A stretch of 64,000 nucleotides of DNA from Rhizobiales bacterium IMCC20636 (lineage in GTDB: Bacteria > Pseudomonadota > Alphaproteobacteria > Rhizobiales > GCA-2746425). A program made the translations under genes and the position numbers. Location of the stretch: the NCBI GenBank assembly GCA_016865015.1, contig CP018226.1, positions 2,263,001 to 2,327,000 of the forward strand, read 5' to 3'. Below the pieces are notes generated by a model. It did no database searches, was not told where the DNA came from, and was given only the letters and a program-made list of their open reading frames with translations. Shown here piece by piece: positions 1-7,929 of the stretch. Numbering within the stretch: the stretch's first letter is position 1; each line of letters starts with the position of its first letter.

Positions 1-518
1 ATCAGGTCAGCCCCTTCATCGAGAAGCATCTGGAACGGGCGCTGATGGTGTGGAGCTATCTGCTGATCGCCGGTATCATATTCGTCGAGGTGTTCCGGCG
101 CTTTATCCTGAATGAACAGGCCCCCTGGTCCACAACTCTGCCGCCTTATCTGTTCCTGATCATGACCTGGTTCGGCTGTGCCTATAATGTGCGCTTGCGG
201 ACCCATCTGGCGTTTTCAGAATTTCGCAGCGATATGCCTCGCATGGCACAGATGCTGTGCCTTTGGCTGGATGCCATTTTATGGATCGGGTTCTGCTGGG
301 TTGTTGTCGTGACTTCATCGCGCGTTGTTGCGAATTCGGCGGCGAACTTTCAGATCATGCTGGGAACCGATGATGTCATGCAGTGGTGGTTCCTGCTCAC
401 TGTTCCCATCAGTTTTGTGATGCTGGCGGCACGCGCCTATCAGAACCTCAGTGAAGACATTGCCAATTTCCGGTCTGGTGAAGACCTGATTTCGACCGCT
501 GTCATTGGCGGCGAGTGA
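1..518 (+). CDS. TRAP transporter small permease, DctQ type (5' end outside window)
   Basis: This is the small membrane subunit of a tripartite ATP-independent periplasmic (TRAP) transporter, which couples Na+ or H+ flow to uptake of an organic acid or similar solute bound by a periplasmic receptor. The reading frame is open from base 3 to the stop at 516-518, and residues before the first Met (base 45) already look like DctQ (an acidic/basic amphipathic stretch ending HLERAL). The visible part has about four hydrophobic segments and the typical Trp/Phe-rich FRRFILNEQAPWS region after helix 1. The dctM gene follows 10 bases later, so the two are co-transcribed. The receptor gene (dctP) is expected upstream, outside the window. 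The substrate cannot be read from this part. Confidence 0.88.
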   Translation, partial: QVSPFIEKHLERALMVWSYLLIAGIIFVEVFRRFILNEQAPWSTTLPPYLFLIMTWFGCAYNVRLRTHLAFSEFRSDMPRMAQMLCLWLDAILWIGFCWVVVVTSSRVVANSAANFQIMLGTDDVMQWWFLLTVPISFVMLAARAYQNLSEDIANFRSGEDLISTAVIGGE

Positions 519-528
519 GGAGAGTACC

Positions 529-1890
529 ATGACCGACGGAACCTGGATTACGCTTATTTCAATAGGGGTTACCCTGTTTTTCATGCTGGGCGTCCCCGTA
601 TTTCTCGTCATCGCCTACTGGGTGTTGGGGTGCAGCCTCGTCATCGGGTTGCCGCTTGATAATATCGGGACTGCCTTGTCTGATGTGTTTACAGATGGCT
701 TTGCGCTGCTGGCGATGCCGCTGTTCATCCTGACGGGCGATCTGATCAACAAATCCGGCATCGCAAGGCGGCTGTCAGACTTTGCCTATTCGTGTCTGGG
801 TTGGTTGCGGGGCGGGTTGGCGATGGCGGCATTGGGGGCGTGTGGCCTGTTTGCGGCCATTTCTGGGTCCAATTCAGCGACCACAGCGACGATCGGCTCG
901 ATGCTGCATCCCGAGATGGTGAAGGGCGGCTATGACGAGCGCTTTTCAGCCGCGACGGCCGCCGCTGGCGGCACGGTCGGCATCATCATTCCACCATCGA
1001 TTATTTTCATCATTTACGGGTTCCTGATGAACCTGCCGATTTCGGACCTGTTCATTGCCGGAATCATTCCCGGCACGCTGATGGTCGTTGGCATGCAATT
1101 TGCCTGCTGGATCATTTGTCGTCTCAATGGTTGGGGCCATATCATTCCGTTGCAATTGACCCGGGTTTTGAAAACCGCCTTTGGTGCGTGGCTCGGCTTT
1201 TTTGCGATTGGGCTCGTGCTGTACGGTATCTATACCGGCAAGTTTTCGCCAACAGAAGCTGCTGGTGTGACGGTCGGGTTCTGCATCATTGTCGGGCTTG
1301 TGTCCCTGCCGCTTTACAAGTTGATGGGATCGCGTGACGAGAGCCGTCCCCATACCGAGAAAACCTATGCTGAAATGCTTGTTGTTCAGGGCTTCAAGCT
1401 GAGCGAGATTCCCAGCATCACGCTGAGATCGGCGCAGATCACCGGCATTCTGGCTCCTCTGATCGGGATTTTGGTTGTCATGCAACAGATCCTGTCCAGC
1501 CTTGGCGCGGCGGAGACCATCACCGCCTTTGTGACTGGCATGGGCGGCTATCACGCAGTGCTGTTCACATCCATGGCGATTGTGTTTGTCTTCGGGATGA
1601 TCTTGGAAAGCCTGCCGGTGACTATCATTCTGGCACCGATCCTCGCTCCGATTGCCGCGTCCATTGGCGTTGATCCAATTCAGTTTGCTGTCATCTTCCT
1701 GGTGGGTGCGTCGATTGGTTTCATCACGCCGCCCTATGGGTTGAATCTCTATGTGGCCAGTGGTGTGACGGGTGTTCCATATTTCAGATTGCTGCGCTAT
1801 ACGGTTCCTTACCTCGCGGCGCTGATTGCGGTCTGGTTTGTTGTGGCTCTCGTTCCAGAACTGTCAACCTTCCTGCTGCCATCCCGTTAG
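529..1890 (+). CDS. TRAP transporter large permease, DctM type
   Basis: This is the large transport subunit of the TRAP system, forming the ion-coupled translocation path in the inner membrane. The product is 453 aa and almost wholly hydrophobic. It carries family hallmarks: GLFAAISGSNSATTATIGS near residues 110-128, then GIIIPPS, and near the C-terminus GFITPPYGLNLYV. An ATG at 529 is chosen over an earlier in-frame codon at 505 because a good Shine-Dalgarno (GAGGAGA) lies just before it and 505 would overlap dctQ. The IclR regulator starts 28 bases downstream on the same strand and is likely to control the transporter; that link is inferred from position only. Confidence 0.92.
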   Translation: MTDGTWITLISIGVTLFFMLGVPVFLVIAYWVLGCSLVIGLPLDNIGTALSDVFTDGFALLAMPLFILTGDLINKSGIARRLSDFAYSCLGWLRGGLAMAALGACGLFAAISGSNSATTATIGSMLHPEMVKGGYDERFSAATAAAGGTVGIIIPPSIIFIIYGFLMNLPISDLFIAGIIPGTLMVVGMQFACWIICRLNGWGHIIPLQLTRVLKTAFGAWLGFFAIGLVLYGIYTGKFSPTEAAGVTVGFCIIVGLVSLPLYKLMGSRDESRPHTEKTYAEMLVVQGFKLSEIPSITLRSAQITGILAPLIGILVVMQQILSSLGAAETITAFVTGMGGYHAVLFTSMAIVFVFGMILESLPVTIILAPILAPIAASIGVDPIQFAVIFLVGASIGFITPPYGLNLYVASGVTGVPYFRLLRYTVPYLAALIAVWFVVALVPELSTFLLPSR

Positions 1891-1918
1891 AAGGACCAGC
1901 GAAAACGGATCGGCAGGC

Positions 1919-2689
1919 ATGGCAGACCAGAGCGACATCAACGATACGATACCAACAAATCTGCGTTTGCTGCTCGTGCTTGAGGAATTGTCCAATGCTG
2001 GCGTTCCGTTGACACCGACCGAGGTCAATCAAAAGCTTGGCCTGCCCAAACCAACCATACATCGGCTGTTTGCGACGCTGGAAAGTGAAGGTTTTCTTCA
2101 GCGCGAGATCGACGGGCGCTCTTACACGCCGGGCCGACGCCTGCGTAACCTTTCCATGGGCGTTCTGTCATCCTTGCGGGTGCGTACGGCGCGCCTGTCC
2201 GTGTTGAACGCACTGGCCGAACATATTGGCGAGACCTGCAATATCTCGGTGCCGGACCGGGATTCGATGATCTACATCGATCGCGTTGAAACCAAATGGC
2301 CCTTGCGCATTCAACTGCCAATCGGAACGTCCGTGCCGTTCTATTGTACGGCCAGTGGGAAAATGTATCTCAGCATGTTGAAGAAGGCGCATCTCGAGCG
2401 CTATCTGGCTTCAGTCAATCTGCAGCCGAGAACAGACAAGACCATCACCGATCCAGCCTTGTTGCTGGCCGAGGTTCAAAAGACTCGTGACCGGGGCTAT
2501 TCTGAAGACAATGAAGAATTCATGGAAGGCATGATCGCGATTGCCGTACCAATCATGGACGTCCATGGCCGTCTCGTATCCACCCTGTCATTCCACGCCC
2601 CAACCCAACGCCTGAGCCTCCAGGATGCCGGTGCGCACCTTGAACGGCTGAGAGCTGGCGCCAAGGATTTGGCGCAGTTGCTGGTATAG
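1919..2689 (+). CDS. IclR-family transcriptional regulator
   Basis: The product is 256 aa, the usual IclR length. A winged helix-turn-helix lies at about residues 12-75 (TEVNQKLGLPKPTIHRLFATLE) and an IclR effector domain follows, with conserved ISVPDRDSMIYIDRVE, a small-molecule region FYCTASGKMYLS, and GYSEDNEEFMEGMIAIAVPI near the end. The start at 1919 gives the normal N-terminus; the frame is open further upstream, but that would overlap dctM. It follows the TRAP genes with 28 bases between, so it probably responds to the transported compound or a breakdown product. Its last 70 codons and about 110 bases downstream recur in decayed form at 7160-7505. Confidence 0.9.
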   Translation: MADQSDINDTIPTNLRLLLVLEELSNAGVPLTPTEVNQKLGLPKPTIHRLFATLESEGFLQREIDGRSYTPGRRLRNLSMGVLSSLRVRTARLSVLNALAEHIGETCNISVPDRDSMIYIDRVETKWPLRIQLPIGTSVPFYCTASGKMYLSMLKKAHLERYLASVNLQPRTDKTITDPALLLAEVQKTRDRGYSEDNEEFMEGMIAIAVPIMDVHGRLVSTLSFHAPTQRLSLQDAGAHLERLRAGAKDLAQLLV

Positions 2690-2920
2690 CGGGCTGGGGG
2701 CAGGGCGCATTCACTTGATGATGGTTGGATTGCGGATAAAGAACGCAAAACATCGGTCATGGTCGACGGCAAGAATGGGCGGGAAGCATGCGTTTGCCGC
2801 AGATTGAACAAAAGACAACACTGCGGACTTTGCTGCCGTTCGCTGCAAGCGCACCAACGACCGCCTTGAGCCGCATACCCTTAATCCCTATGTAGCTCCA
2901 CACAGTAGCTGTTGATTCCT

Positions 2921-4213
2921 TTAGTTTCTGCCGGGTTTCGGTTTCAAATCATTTGACAACAGGTCTATGGCCTCAAGTGCTTCCAAGCTGCTGTTGACGC
3001 AAATCGATCGCACGCCAGAAGCAGAGAATATTTTCTTCCGATGTGGGGCGCTTGTTATAAACGCAATTGATCCGATTTCTGACCCAAACCATGCCGCAAT
3101 TTTTTGTGGTAGATCAGGCGTAAACGTTGCGATCGGCGCATTCGGCAGGGATGGGCTATCGGGCAATTCCGGATCGATGTACAGAACCTGACCACCCCCT
3201 GGTGCCACATTTGCCCCTAATGTCGCGAACAATCTGTCATGCCGTTTTCTAAATTCGGTCCACCCAAATCCGACAGCTTGCGGATGGTTCCAGGTCGACA
3301 GCATAATTGGGAAAAAACCGGCCTGAGTTGCCTTTTCCATGATCTCATTGAATTGGCCCACAGGGACGAACTCGCCTTTTTCATCAAGTGACTCGCCAGT
3401 AAGAATATCCGACCGGTCAATGCAAAGCAGATGAATTTTATCTGCGCCATCCGCCAAATGGTGCTCCTCGAACGTACACGTGCCATCCTCCAACAACTCG
3501 TAAAATCGGTACGGATGCGGATATTCCGCAATAGCCGGACACACCGAAAAATGGTTCGTTCCAACACGTTCCACATCAGTTCCAACATGAAAATGGCCGG
3601 ACAAAAGTAGTTTCGGCTGCAGTGAATTCTGAACCTTTTCAAACAGATAATCGGCATTTCGATACATCATAGGATGCCAAAAATCGACTTTTGGACGGAT
3701 CAGATAATGTTGGACATGTATGGCCCAACCAGAGTTGTCTTTCGATTGAACCACATCTTCAAACCGACGCAAAACATCACCCTGGCGTTCGGCTATAGAG
3801 TCCGCACCGTCCCAATCGGGAAACGCATGAGCCTGCCAATTTCTGATCTGATGCGTGTTTGGACAGCCGCCAAAAACACGCTCGAAGGGCTCTGCCAGAT
3901 CATGGTTGCCCGGTACGACAAGGAATGGAACCCCAAGGTTTTCCAGCCAAACTCTCAGAAAGGTGTAATCTTCCAGCGCTTCGTCAAAAGTTTGTGCATA
4001 CAACTGCGCAGGGCTAGTTCGGTGCAACAGGTCATGGGGGACATCGAGTAGATCACCCGATACAGCGATAAGGTCGGGTTTTTCGATTTTTATAACTTCA
4101 CCCAGCTTGTTCAGAAGTGAAGGAATTTTTCGGGACAACCGTTCGGAAAAACCACTATGACCAGAGATAGAACGACGCATGTGCATGTCGGTAAAATGAA
4201 GTATTTTTGGCAT
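2921..4213 (-). CDS. Calcineurin-like metallophosphoesterase
   Basis: The 430-aa product has the full set of metallophosphoesterase motifs: D9-x-H11 (HFTDMHMR), GD at 53-54 (VSGDLLD), GNHD at 102-105, a lone His at about 169, and GHFH at 206-209. These ligate a two-metal centre that hydrolyses phosphodiesters or phosphomonoesters. No signal peptide is visible, so it should be cytoplasmic. The C-terminal ~180 residues after the GHFH motif do not resemble a domain I can name. The start ATG at 4213 is followed directly by the first metal-binding strand. It is isolated on the minus strand, convergent with the IclR gene. The substrate is unknown. Confidence 0.85.
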   Translation of the reverse strand: MPKILHFTDMHMRRSISGHSGFSERLSRKIPSLLNKLGEVIKIEKPDLIAVSGDLLDVPHDLLHRTSPAQLYAQTFDEALEDYTFLRVWLENLGVPFLVVPGNHDLAEPFERVFGGCPNTHQIRNWQAHAFPDWDGADSIAERQGDVLRRFEDVVQSKDNSGWAIHVQHYLIRPKVDFWHPMMYRNADYLFEKVQNSLQPKLLLSGHFHVGTDVERVGTNHFSVCPAIAEYPHPYRFYELLEDGTCTFEEHHLADGADKIHLLCIDRSDILTGESLDEKGEFVPVGQFNEIMEKATQAGFFPIMLSTWNHPQAVGFGWTEFRKRHDRLFATLGANVAPGGGQVLYIDPELPDSPSLPNAPIATFTPDLPQKIAAWFGSEIGSIAFITSAPHRKKIFSASGVRSICVNSSLEALEAIDLLSNDLKPKPGRN

Positions 4214-4322
4214 TCAATTGGCCTCTAGAGGTTGCAAGTAACGATCTCCACAAAGACAATCTTCTTTTGATTGAAAATTCTTGTTGGCCATGATGTCGGC
4301 GACGAAACGCAAGAGATCTGAA

Positions 4323-4587
4323 AGACTGTGTGGCAATTTATCTGGCCCACCAGGGAGAATGGCAGTCCCAATGAGAGGGTAAAAGCTGTTTGCTAAGCCT
4401 GCACCGGATATTCGCCTCTCCAGGGTCTGTGGTCAATATGGACTCAGTCCGGCCTTCGGTGCCCCGGAACAGCCCACCAGATGCGTTAGCCAGCTTGCCC
4501 GATGCGCCGCATCGCGCTGCGCTGCCTGCCTGCCTGGATGAACTGTTTCGGGACATCAAATGATTCCGTATAATCTTGAAAGGCTCT
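4323..4587. repeat. Decayed copy of a MITE-like repeat (second copy at 45918-46180)
   Basis: About 130 bases (roughly 4452-4587) are very similar to 46035-46180, including CCGGCCTTCGGTGCCCCGGA, GATGAACTGTTTCGGG and CATCAAATGATTCCGTATA. The left half is much more diverged, but a similar total length (~265 bp) fits if the element begins near 4323 (TTTATCTGGC against TTTATGCGGC in the other copy). No gene is evident between 4214 and 4698 otherwise. The shared peptide readable on the minus strand (GASGKLANA.GGLFRGTEGR) has no start or context supporting a real protein. Confidence 0.65.
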
Positions 4588-4698
4588 AGTCCCGGCATTT
4601 GATGGATTGGGATGAGATAGCCAGAATGTTGAAAATCCAGATTCTCAATCATTGCGTGAGCAGAGTCTGACAGTCTTACAATAGCAGGGCGAGAAATT

Positions 4699-5064
4699 TT
4701 GCCCTCTAAGATGATACTCGACACGGCCAATGCCATGCAGCCGGGCGAAGGCGACGTCGCCGCAATGTTCACGGCCGATTGTCGGTTTCATTCCACGATT
4801 CTGGATGCCACCGGCAATCTGATGATGCGGCAATTGCAGCCAACCATCCTGAGTGTGCTTCGCATATCCTACGAGTTCGGGGTGCTGGTCGTCGACGGCG
4901 CAGCGGTCACACGCGAAGGGCATATTCTGGTTGCAGAAGCCATCCGGGACAGGGAGCCGGCCAGAGCCCGCAGGGAAATGGAACTGATGCTGGAAAACAA
5001 CCGCAAAACCGCTGCCGAGTATTGGGCAGGGCGGCATTCAAGTGATCCGCAAGCAGGGCAATAA
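4699..5064 (+). pseudogene. Orphan FCD (FadR C-terminal) domain of a GntR-type regulator
   Basis: The frame encodes about 110 residues matching the second half of an FCD ligand-binding domain: ADCRFHSTILDATGNLMM, then LRISYEFG, then REGHILVAEAIRDREPARA, ending with the usual Arg/Lys-rich helix. The N-terminal winged helix and the first half of the FCD fold are missing, and the preceding bases belong to the MITE-like repeat. This is read as a 5'-truncated regulator remnant, not a working gene. The ATG at 4699 is only the first Met in the frame. Confidence 0.7.
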
Positions 5065-5155
5065 CCCCTCGCCAGCGCAGGTATGAGATCGATTCCCTAG
5101 CAGATCGGCTTTGAGGCTCTGCCCTTGGTCGCGCCCGGTGGTTCTTCTGGCAAGT

Positions 5156-5192
5156 GCCGTCCACCAAAACTGCAGAAGGTTCGGTGGACGGC
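5156..5192. other. Perfect 10-bp inverted repeat, possible stem-loop
   Basis: GCCGTCCACC (5156-5165) pairs with GGTGGACGGC (5183-5192) across a 17-base loop, 20 bases beyond the stop of the minus-strand YHYH gene. There is no T-run on either strand, so a classical intrinsic terminator is not supported. A transcript-end stem remains possible. Confidence 0.45.
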
Positions 5193-5212
5193 GGACTGTG
5201 CAATCAGCGCAC

Positions 5213-6388
5213 TTATCGGTTGGGGCTTGGCAGTGCTGCTTGCAGGGCCTCCACGGAAACACCCAGTTGAGCCGCAACCGCGTTCAAATCGGCGTTCCGA
5301 CCGCCGGCGTCTGCCATGGCCTGTCTCAGCATTTCGCCATCCACGCCCAAGGTCTCGGCAATCGCGTCGAAGTCTGGTGCGCCACCAGGTCCGCCGGGCC
5401 CACCGCCGCCATTGGCGGCCCCAATACCAGCGGCAGCATTGGTCGAGAAGTTGTCCTGCGCAACCACGCCCACCAGACAGCTCGGCAAATTGGGGAAGGT
5501 GGTACCTGAATGGTAATGATAGACCGGCTCTCCGGCTTCATCGGTCGGGGCAATATGGCCACCGCACGCATCCAGATCGTCCGGGATCGAACCATCGTGA
5601 TTCAGCGGGCCATACATCGCAAAACCATCGAAGGCATAACCGAACTGTGCGGTCTGGTCCTGTTCGACGTTCACGCATTGCGCATCGACGCCTTCGCTTT
5701 CAAAAATCGCATTTACGTCGGTGGCTGTCGCATGCCAGTGGTACCAGCCGCCGGGGTCGACATGGCCACCACAGGTGTCGAGTGCAGGCATATGTCCGGT
5801 ATCAAGCACAGAGGGCGCATCGCCAAAAATCGGAACACCATCCAGCCCGATTCCAACCTTTGAGACGGTCTCAAGATTGGTTGGTTCATCCGCCATGACA
5901 GGGGTTGCGGGGATGAGGACTGTCATCTCGACGTCGGGATCAACCGATCCCTGGATGCATTCGTTCGTTTCGGTCGGTCCTTCAATGCGAATATCGAAGG
6001 AATATACCTCTCCGGCTTCGTTGAAGAATGTGTAGCCTTGCTGCTCCAGCATCCGCAGAAAATCGCCATTGATGCGGTAGAGCCCGGCCTCGTCACCGTC
6101 CCAGTGCCAGATGCCGCCTTCGTCATCCAGGGTTGCCGGACAGAACGGACCAATCTCCAGCCCGTCGGGCAGATATTTCACGATATAACTCGCGCATTGT
6201 GCAGCCTCGCCGTTTTCGAGCGTACAATCGACGATCTCACTGGGGCTGAGCAGTGCGGCATCCGCAACGGAATGTTCGTCGGCATGCGGGTAGGCACCGG
6301 TTGAAAACATCAAACCACCAAGTGCGCTCAGCACGAAGAAGTTGGGTTTCCAATTCCGCCGCCAGTGCAGTGTTGTGCAGTCAGGCAT
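5213..6388 (-). CDS. Exported YHYH-domain protein
   Basis: The 391-aa product has an N-terminal basic region followed by a hydrophobic stretch (about residues 15-32), consistent with an export signal. The central part carries the His-rich repeats that name the YHYH family: CGGHVDPGGWYHWH and, about 80 residues later, CGGHIAP...VYHYH, with GYAFDGFAMYGP between them. A Gly/Pro-rich linker follows, then two short helical repeats of the type LGVdgEmLRQAm / LGVsvEALQAAL. The family is exported and the His clusters suggest metal binding, but no reaction is established. A strong Shine-Dalgarno (AAGGAAA) precedes ATG 6388. A MarR regulator is divergent, with operator-like palindromes between the genes. 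Confidence 0.8.
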   Translation of the reverse strand: MPDCTTLHWRRNWKPNFFVLSALGGLMFSTGAYPHADEHSVADAALLSPSEIVDCTLENGEAAQCASYIVKYLPDGLEIGPFCPATLDDEGGIWHWDGDEAGLYRINGDFLRMLEQQGYTFFNEAGEVYSFDIRIEGPTETNECIQGSVDPDVEMTVLIPATPVMADEPTNLETVSKVGIGLDGVPIFGDAPSVLDTGHMPALDTCGGHVDPGGWYHWHATATDVNAIFESEGVDAQCVNVEQDQTAQFGYAFDGFAMYGPLNHDGSIPDDLDACGGHIAPTDEAGEPVYHYHSGTTFPNLPSCLVGVVAQDNFSTNAAAGIGAANGGGGPGGPGGAPDFDAIAETLGVDGEMLRQAMADAGGRNADLNAVAAQLGVSVEALQAALPSPNR

Positions 6389-6506
6389 TATCAGGTTTCC
6401 TTTTCATGTCTTGTCGGATGATCTTCCTGTCATGAAGACCGGTCGCATTGATGATCAGCCGGGTTCACATCAGGCAGGCAGTGGCATTGCCCTTTCCGGA
6501 TGGTGC

Positions 6507-6545
6507 GGTTAGAACCAGACCGAACAGTATAGTTAGGACCCTAAC
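6507..6545. promoter_or_regulatory. Two operator-like palindromes between the YHYH gene and the MarR gene
   Basis: GGTT-AG-AACC (6507-6516) and GTTAGG-AC-CCTAAC (6532-6545) are short dyads 15 bases apart in the divergent promoter region. The second ends three bases before the MarR start codon, where a bound dimer would block initiation. MarR proteins commonly bind such dyads and autoregulate. The assignment to this regulator is inference. Confidence 0.5.
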
Positions 6546-6548
6546 CAA

Positions 6549-7016
6549 ATGAATGCAAAGAAACAAGGTGCAGGATTTCACTTGTTGTTGCACAGCACGC
6601 ATCTGCTGGAGGAGCGTTTGCGCAATTTTCTGAAACCCCTCGGCCTTCACGCAGGTCAGGCACGTTTCATTGATGCTCTGGGGCGCGTCGGAGAGGCGTC
6701 TCAAAGGCAGCTGTCAGCCGAGTTCAGCGTGACCCCGGCCAGCATGAGCCAGATGACCAGGCGTCTGATCGACAACGGATTCATTCAACTTCGCAACGAC
6801 CCGCAGGACAAACGCGCCGCCATCTTATCATTGACTGATAAGGGAAAGCAGCTTCGGTATGAGGTCGTCTCAATCTGGCAGGAGGTAGACCAGATTATTA
6901 TTGATGCCATCGGCGCTGAGAACGCCGAGCAGCTTTTCACGCAAAGCGGCAGGCTGCGAGACGCGCTGGGTGGAAAGACCCCTATGACAAATCCCGGCTC
7001 GACACCAAATCGATAG
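6549..7016 (+). CDS. MarR-family transcriptional regulator
   Basis: The product is 155 aa with the MarR winged helix: QRQLSAEFSVTPASMSQMTRRLIDNGFI as recognition helix, then the wing RNDPQDKRAAILSLTDKGK with the conserved Asp-x-Arg. The N- and C-terminal helices would form the dimer interface. The last ~12 residues look non-conserved and run into decayed sequence. No clear Shine-Dalgarno precedes ATG 6549; a palindrome occupies that position. Divergent orientation suggests control of the YHYH gene and itself. Confidence 0.85.
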   Translation: MNAKKQGAGFHLLLHSTHLLEERLRNFLKPLGLHAGQARFIDALGRVGEASQRQLSAEFSVTPASMSQMTRRLIDNGFIQLRNDPQDKRAAILSLTDKGKQLRYEVVSIWQEVDQIIIDAIGAENAEQLFTQSGRLRDALGGKTPMTNPGSTPNR

Positions 7017-7159
7017 GCAACGTCAATGGGCCAGGCTCATCAAAGCTGACATTCATCCAGAACGCAGACCCCCGCACTTTGGGCTCGTTGCAGCCTATCG
7101 TTACGGATGACACGACCGGCGGCTGTGGGCGGTTAGTGAATGCCGGCTTGAAAGCTGCA

Positions 7160-7378
7160 GGATGCAAGAAGACTCGTGACTGGGACAATTCCGAAGCCAT
7201 TGAAGAGTTCATCAACCGCATGATCCCCATCGCCATGCCCATCATGGACGTCCTTGGCCGCCTCGTGTCCACCCTGTCATTGCACGCCCCAACCCAGCGC
7301 CTCAGCCTTGCCGACGCTGACGCGCATTTGGAACGGTTGAAAGCCGGGGCGAAAGATTTGGCGCAATTGCTGGTTTAG
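7160..7378 (+). pseudogene. Fragment: C-terminus of an IclR regulator, paralogous to the gene at 1919-2689
   Basis: About 70 codons match the end of the intact IclR protein almost word for word: KTRD, then EEF..gMI.IA.PIMDV.GRLVSTLS.HAPTQRLSL, then AHLERL.AGAKDLAQLLV and a stop. The similarity continues past the stop to about 7505 (for example CGACGGCAAGAATGG), matching 2690-2800. Upstream of ~7160 the similarity ends and the rest of the gene is absent, so this is a 3'-end remnant. Residues before it (from the ATG at 7079) belong to no recognised family. Confidence 0.8.
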
Positions 7379-7929
7379 GGGCAGAGGGCTATTCGATTGA
7401 GAATGACCGACCAGTTAGGGTTGCGGACCAACGAGGCAAAACATTGGTCGTGGGCGACGGCAAGAATGGACGAGGAGCGGACGTTCTCCGCAGGTGCTAA
7501 ATCGCGTTCAAATCCCCCTCAGCCAGACATAGGATGTCCAATCCTGAAAAGAAGCATCTCAGATTTTCGGATCGTGAACAAAGCAGTGAAGAAAACGCAT
7601 TCAGAAGCCAATCAGAATTCCATGCCGTAGGTTGTTGATGTACTCGCGATGCCCAGTTCCTACGGCTTTGTATTGGAGGTCAATCCGAGCTCCATCACGC
7701 TTTTCTCGTCAAATTCATAAAGTAGTTCAAAACGTGAACTGTAGACACAGCTCGTATCGCAGGGTGTGCTTTTAAAGCAAGGTTCAACTTTGGGGTGCGG
7801 TTACCAGGATGCGTGGTTACAGTTCAGGAAATGTTCGAAGCTTCGCTGCTGAATTGAGAAAATACTTGTTCTTAATAAGTAGAACCGTATGCATGGGCTA
7901 AAATACATGATGATGCCAAGCTAGGAACA
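7379..7929. other. Gene-free stretch upstream of the EAL gene
   Basis: The first ~125 bases are the decayed counterpart of the sequence downstream of the intact IclR gene. The rest is AT-richer and holds no convincing coding frame. The small frame at 7397-7630 lies partly inside the decayed duplication and has no family features. The last ~100 bases presumably contain the EAL gene promoter, but I could not pick out its elements. Confidence 0.6.

Noticed and set aside
5125-5898. A 257-codon Arg/His-rich plus-strand frame
   Set aside because: It is antisense to the YHYH-domain gene; its Arg/His-rich, low-complexity composition is typical of shadow frames.
7397-7630. A 77-codon plus-strand frame
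   Set aside because: Much of it lies in the decayed duplicate of sequence that is non-coding downstream of the intact IclR gene; it has no family-like residues.
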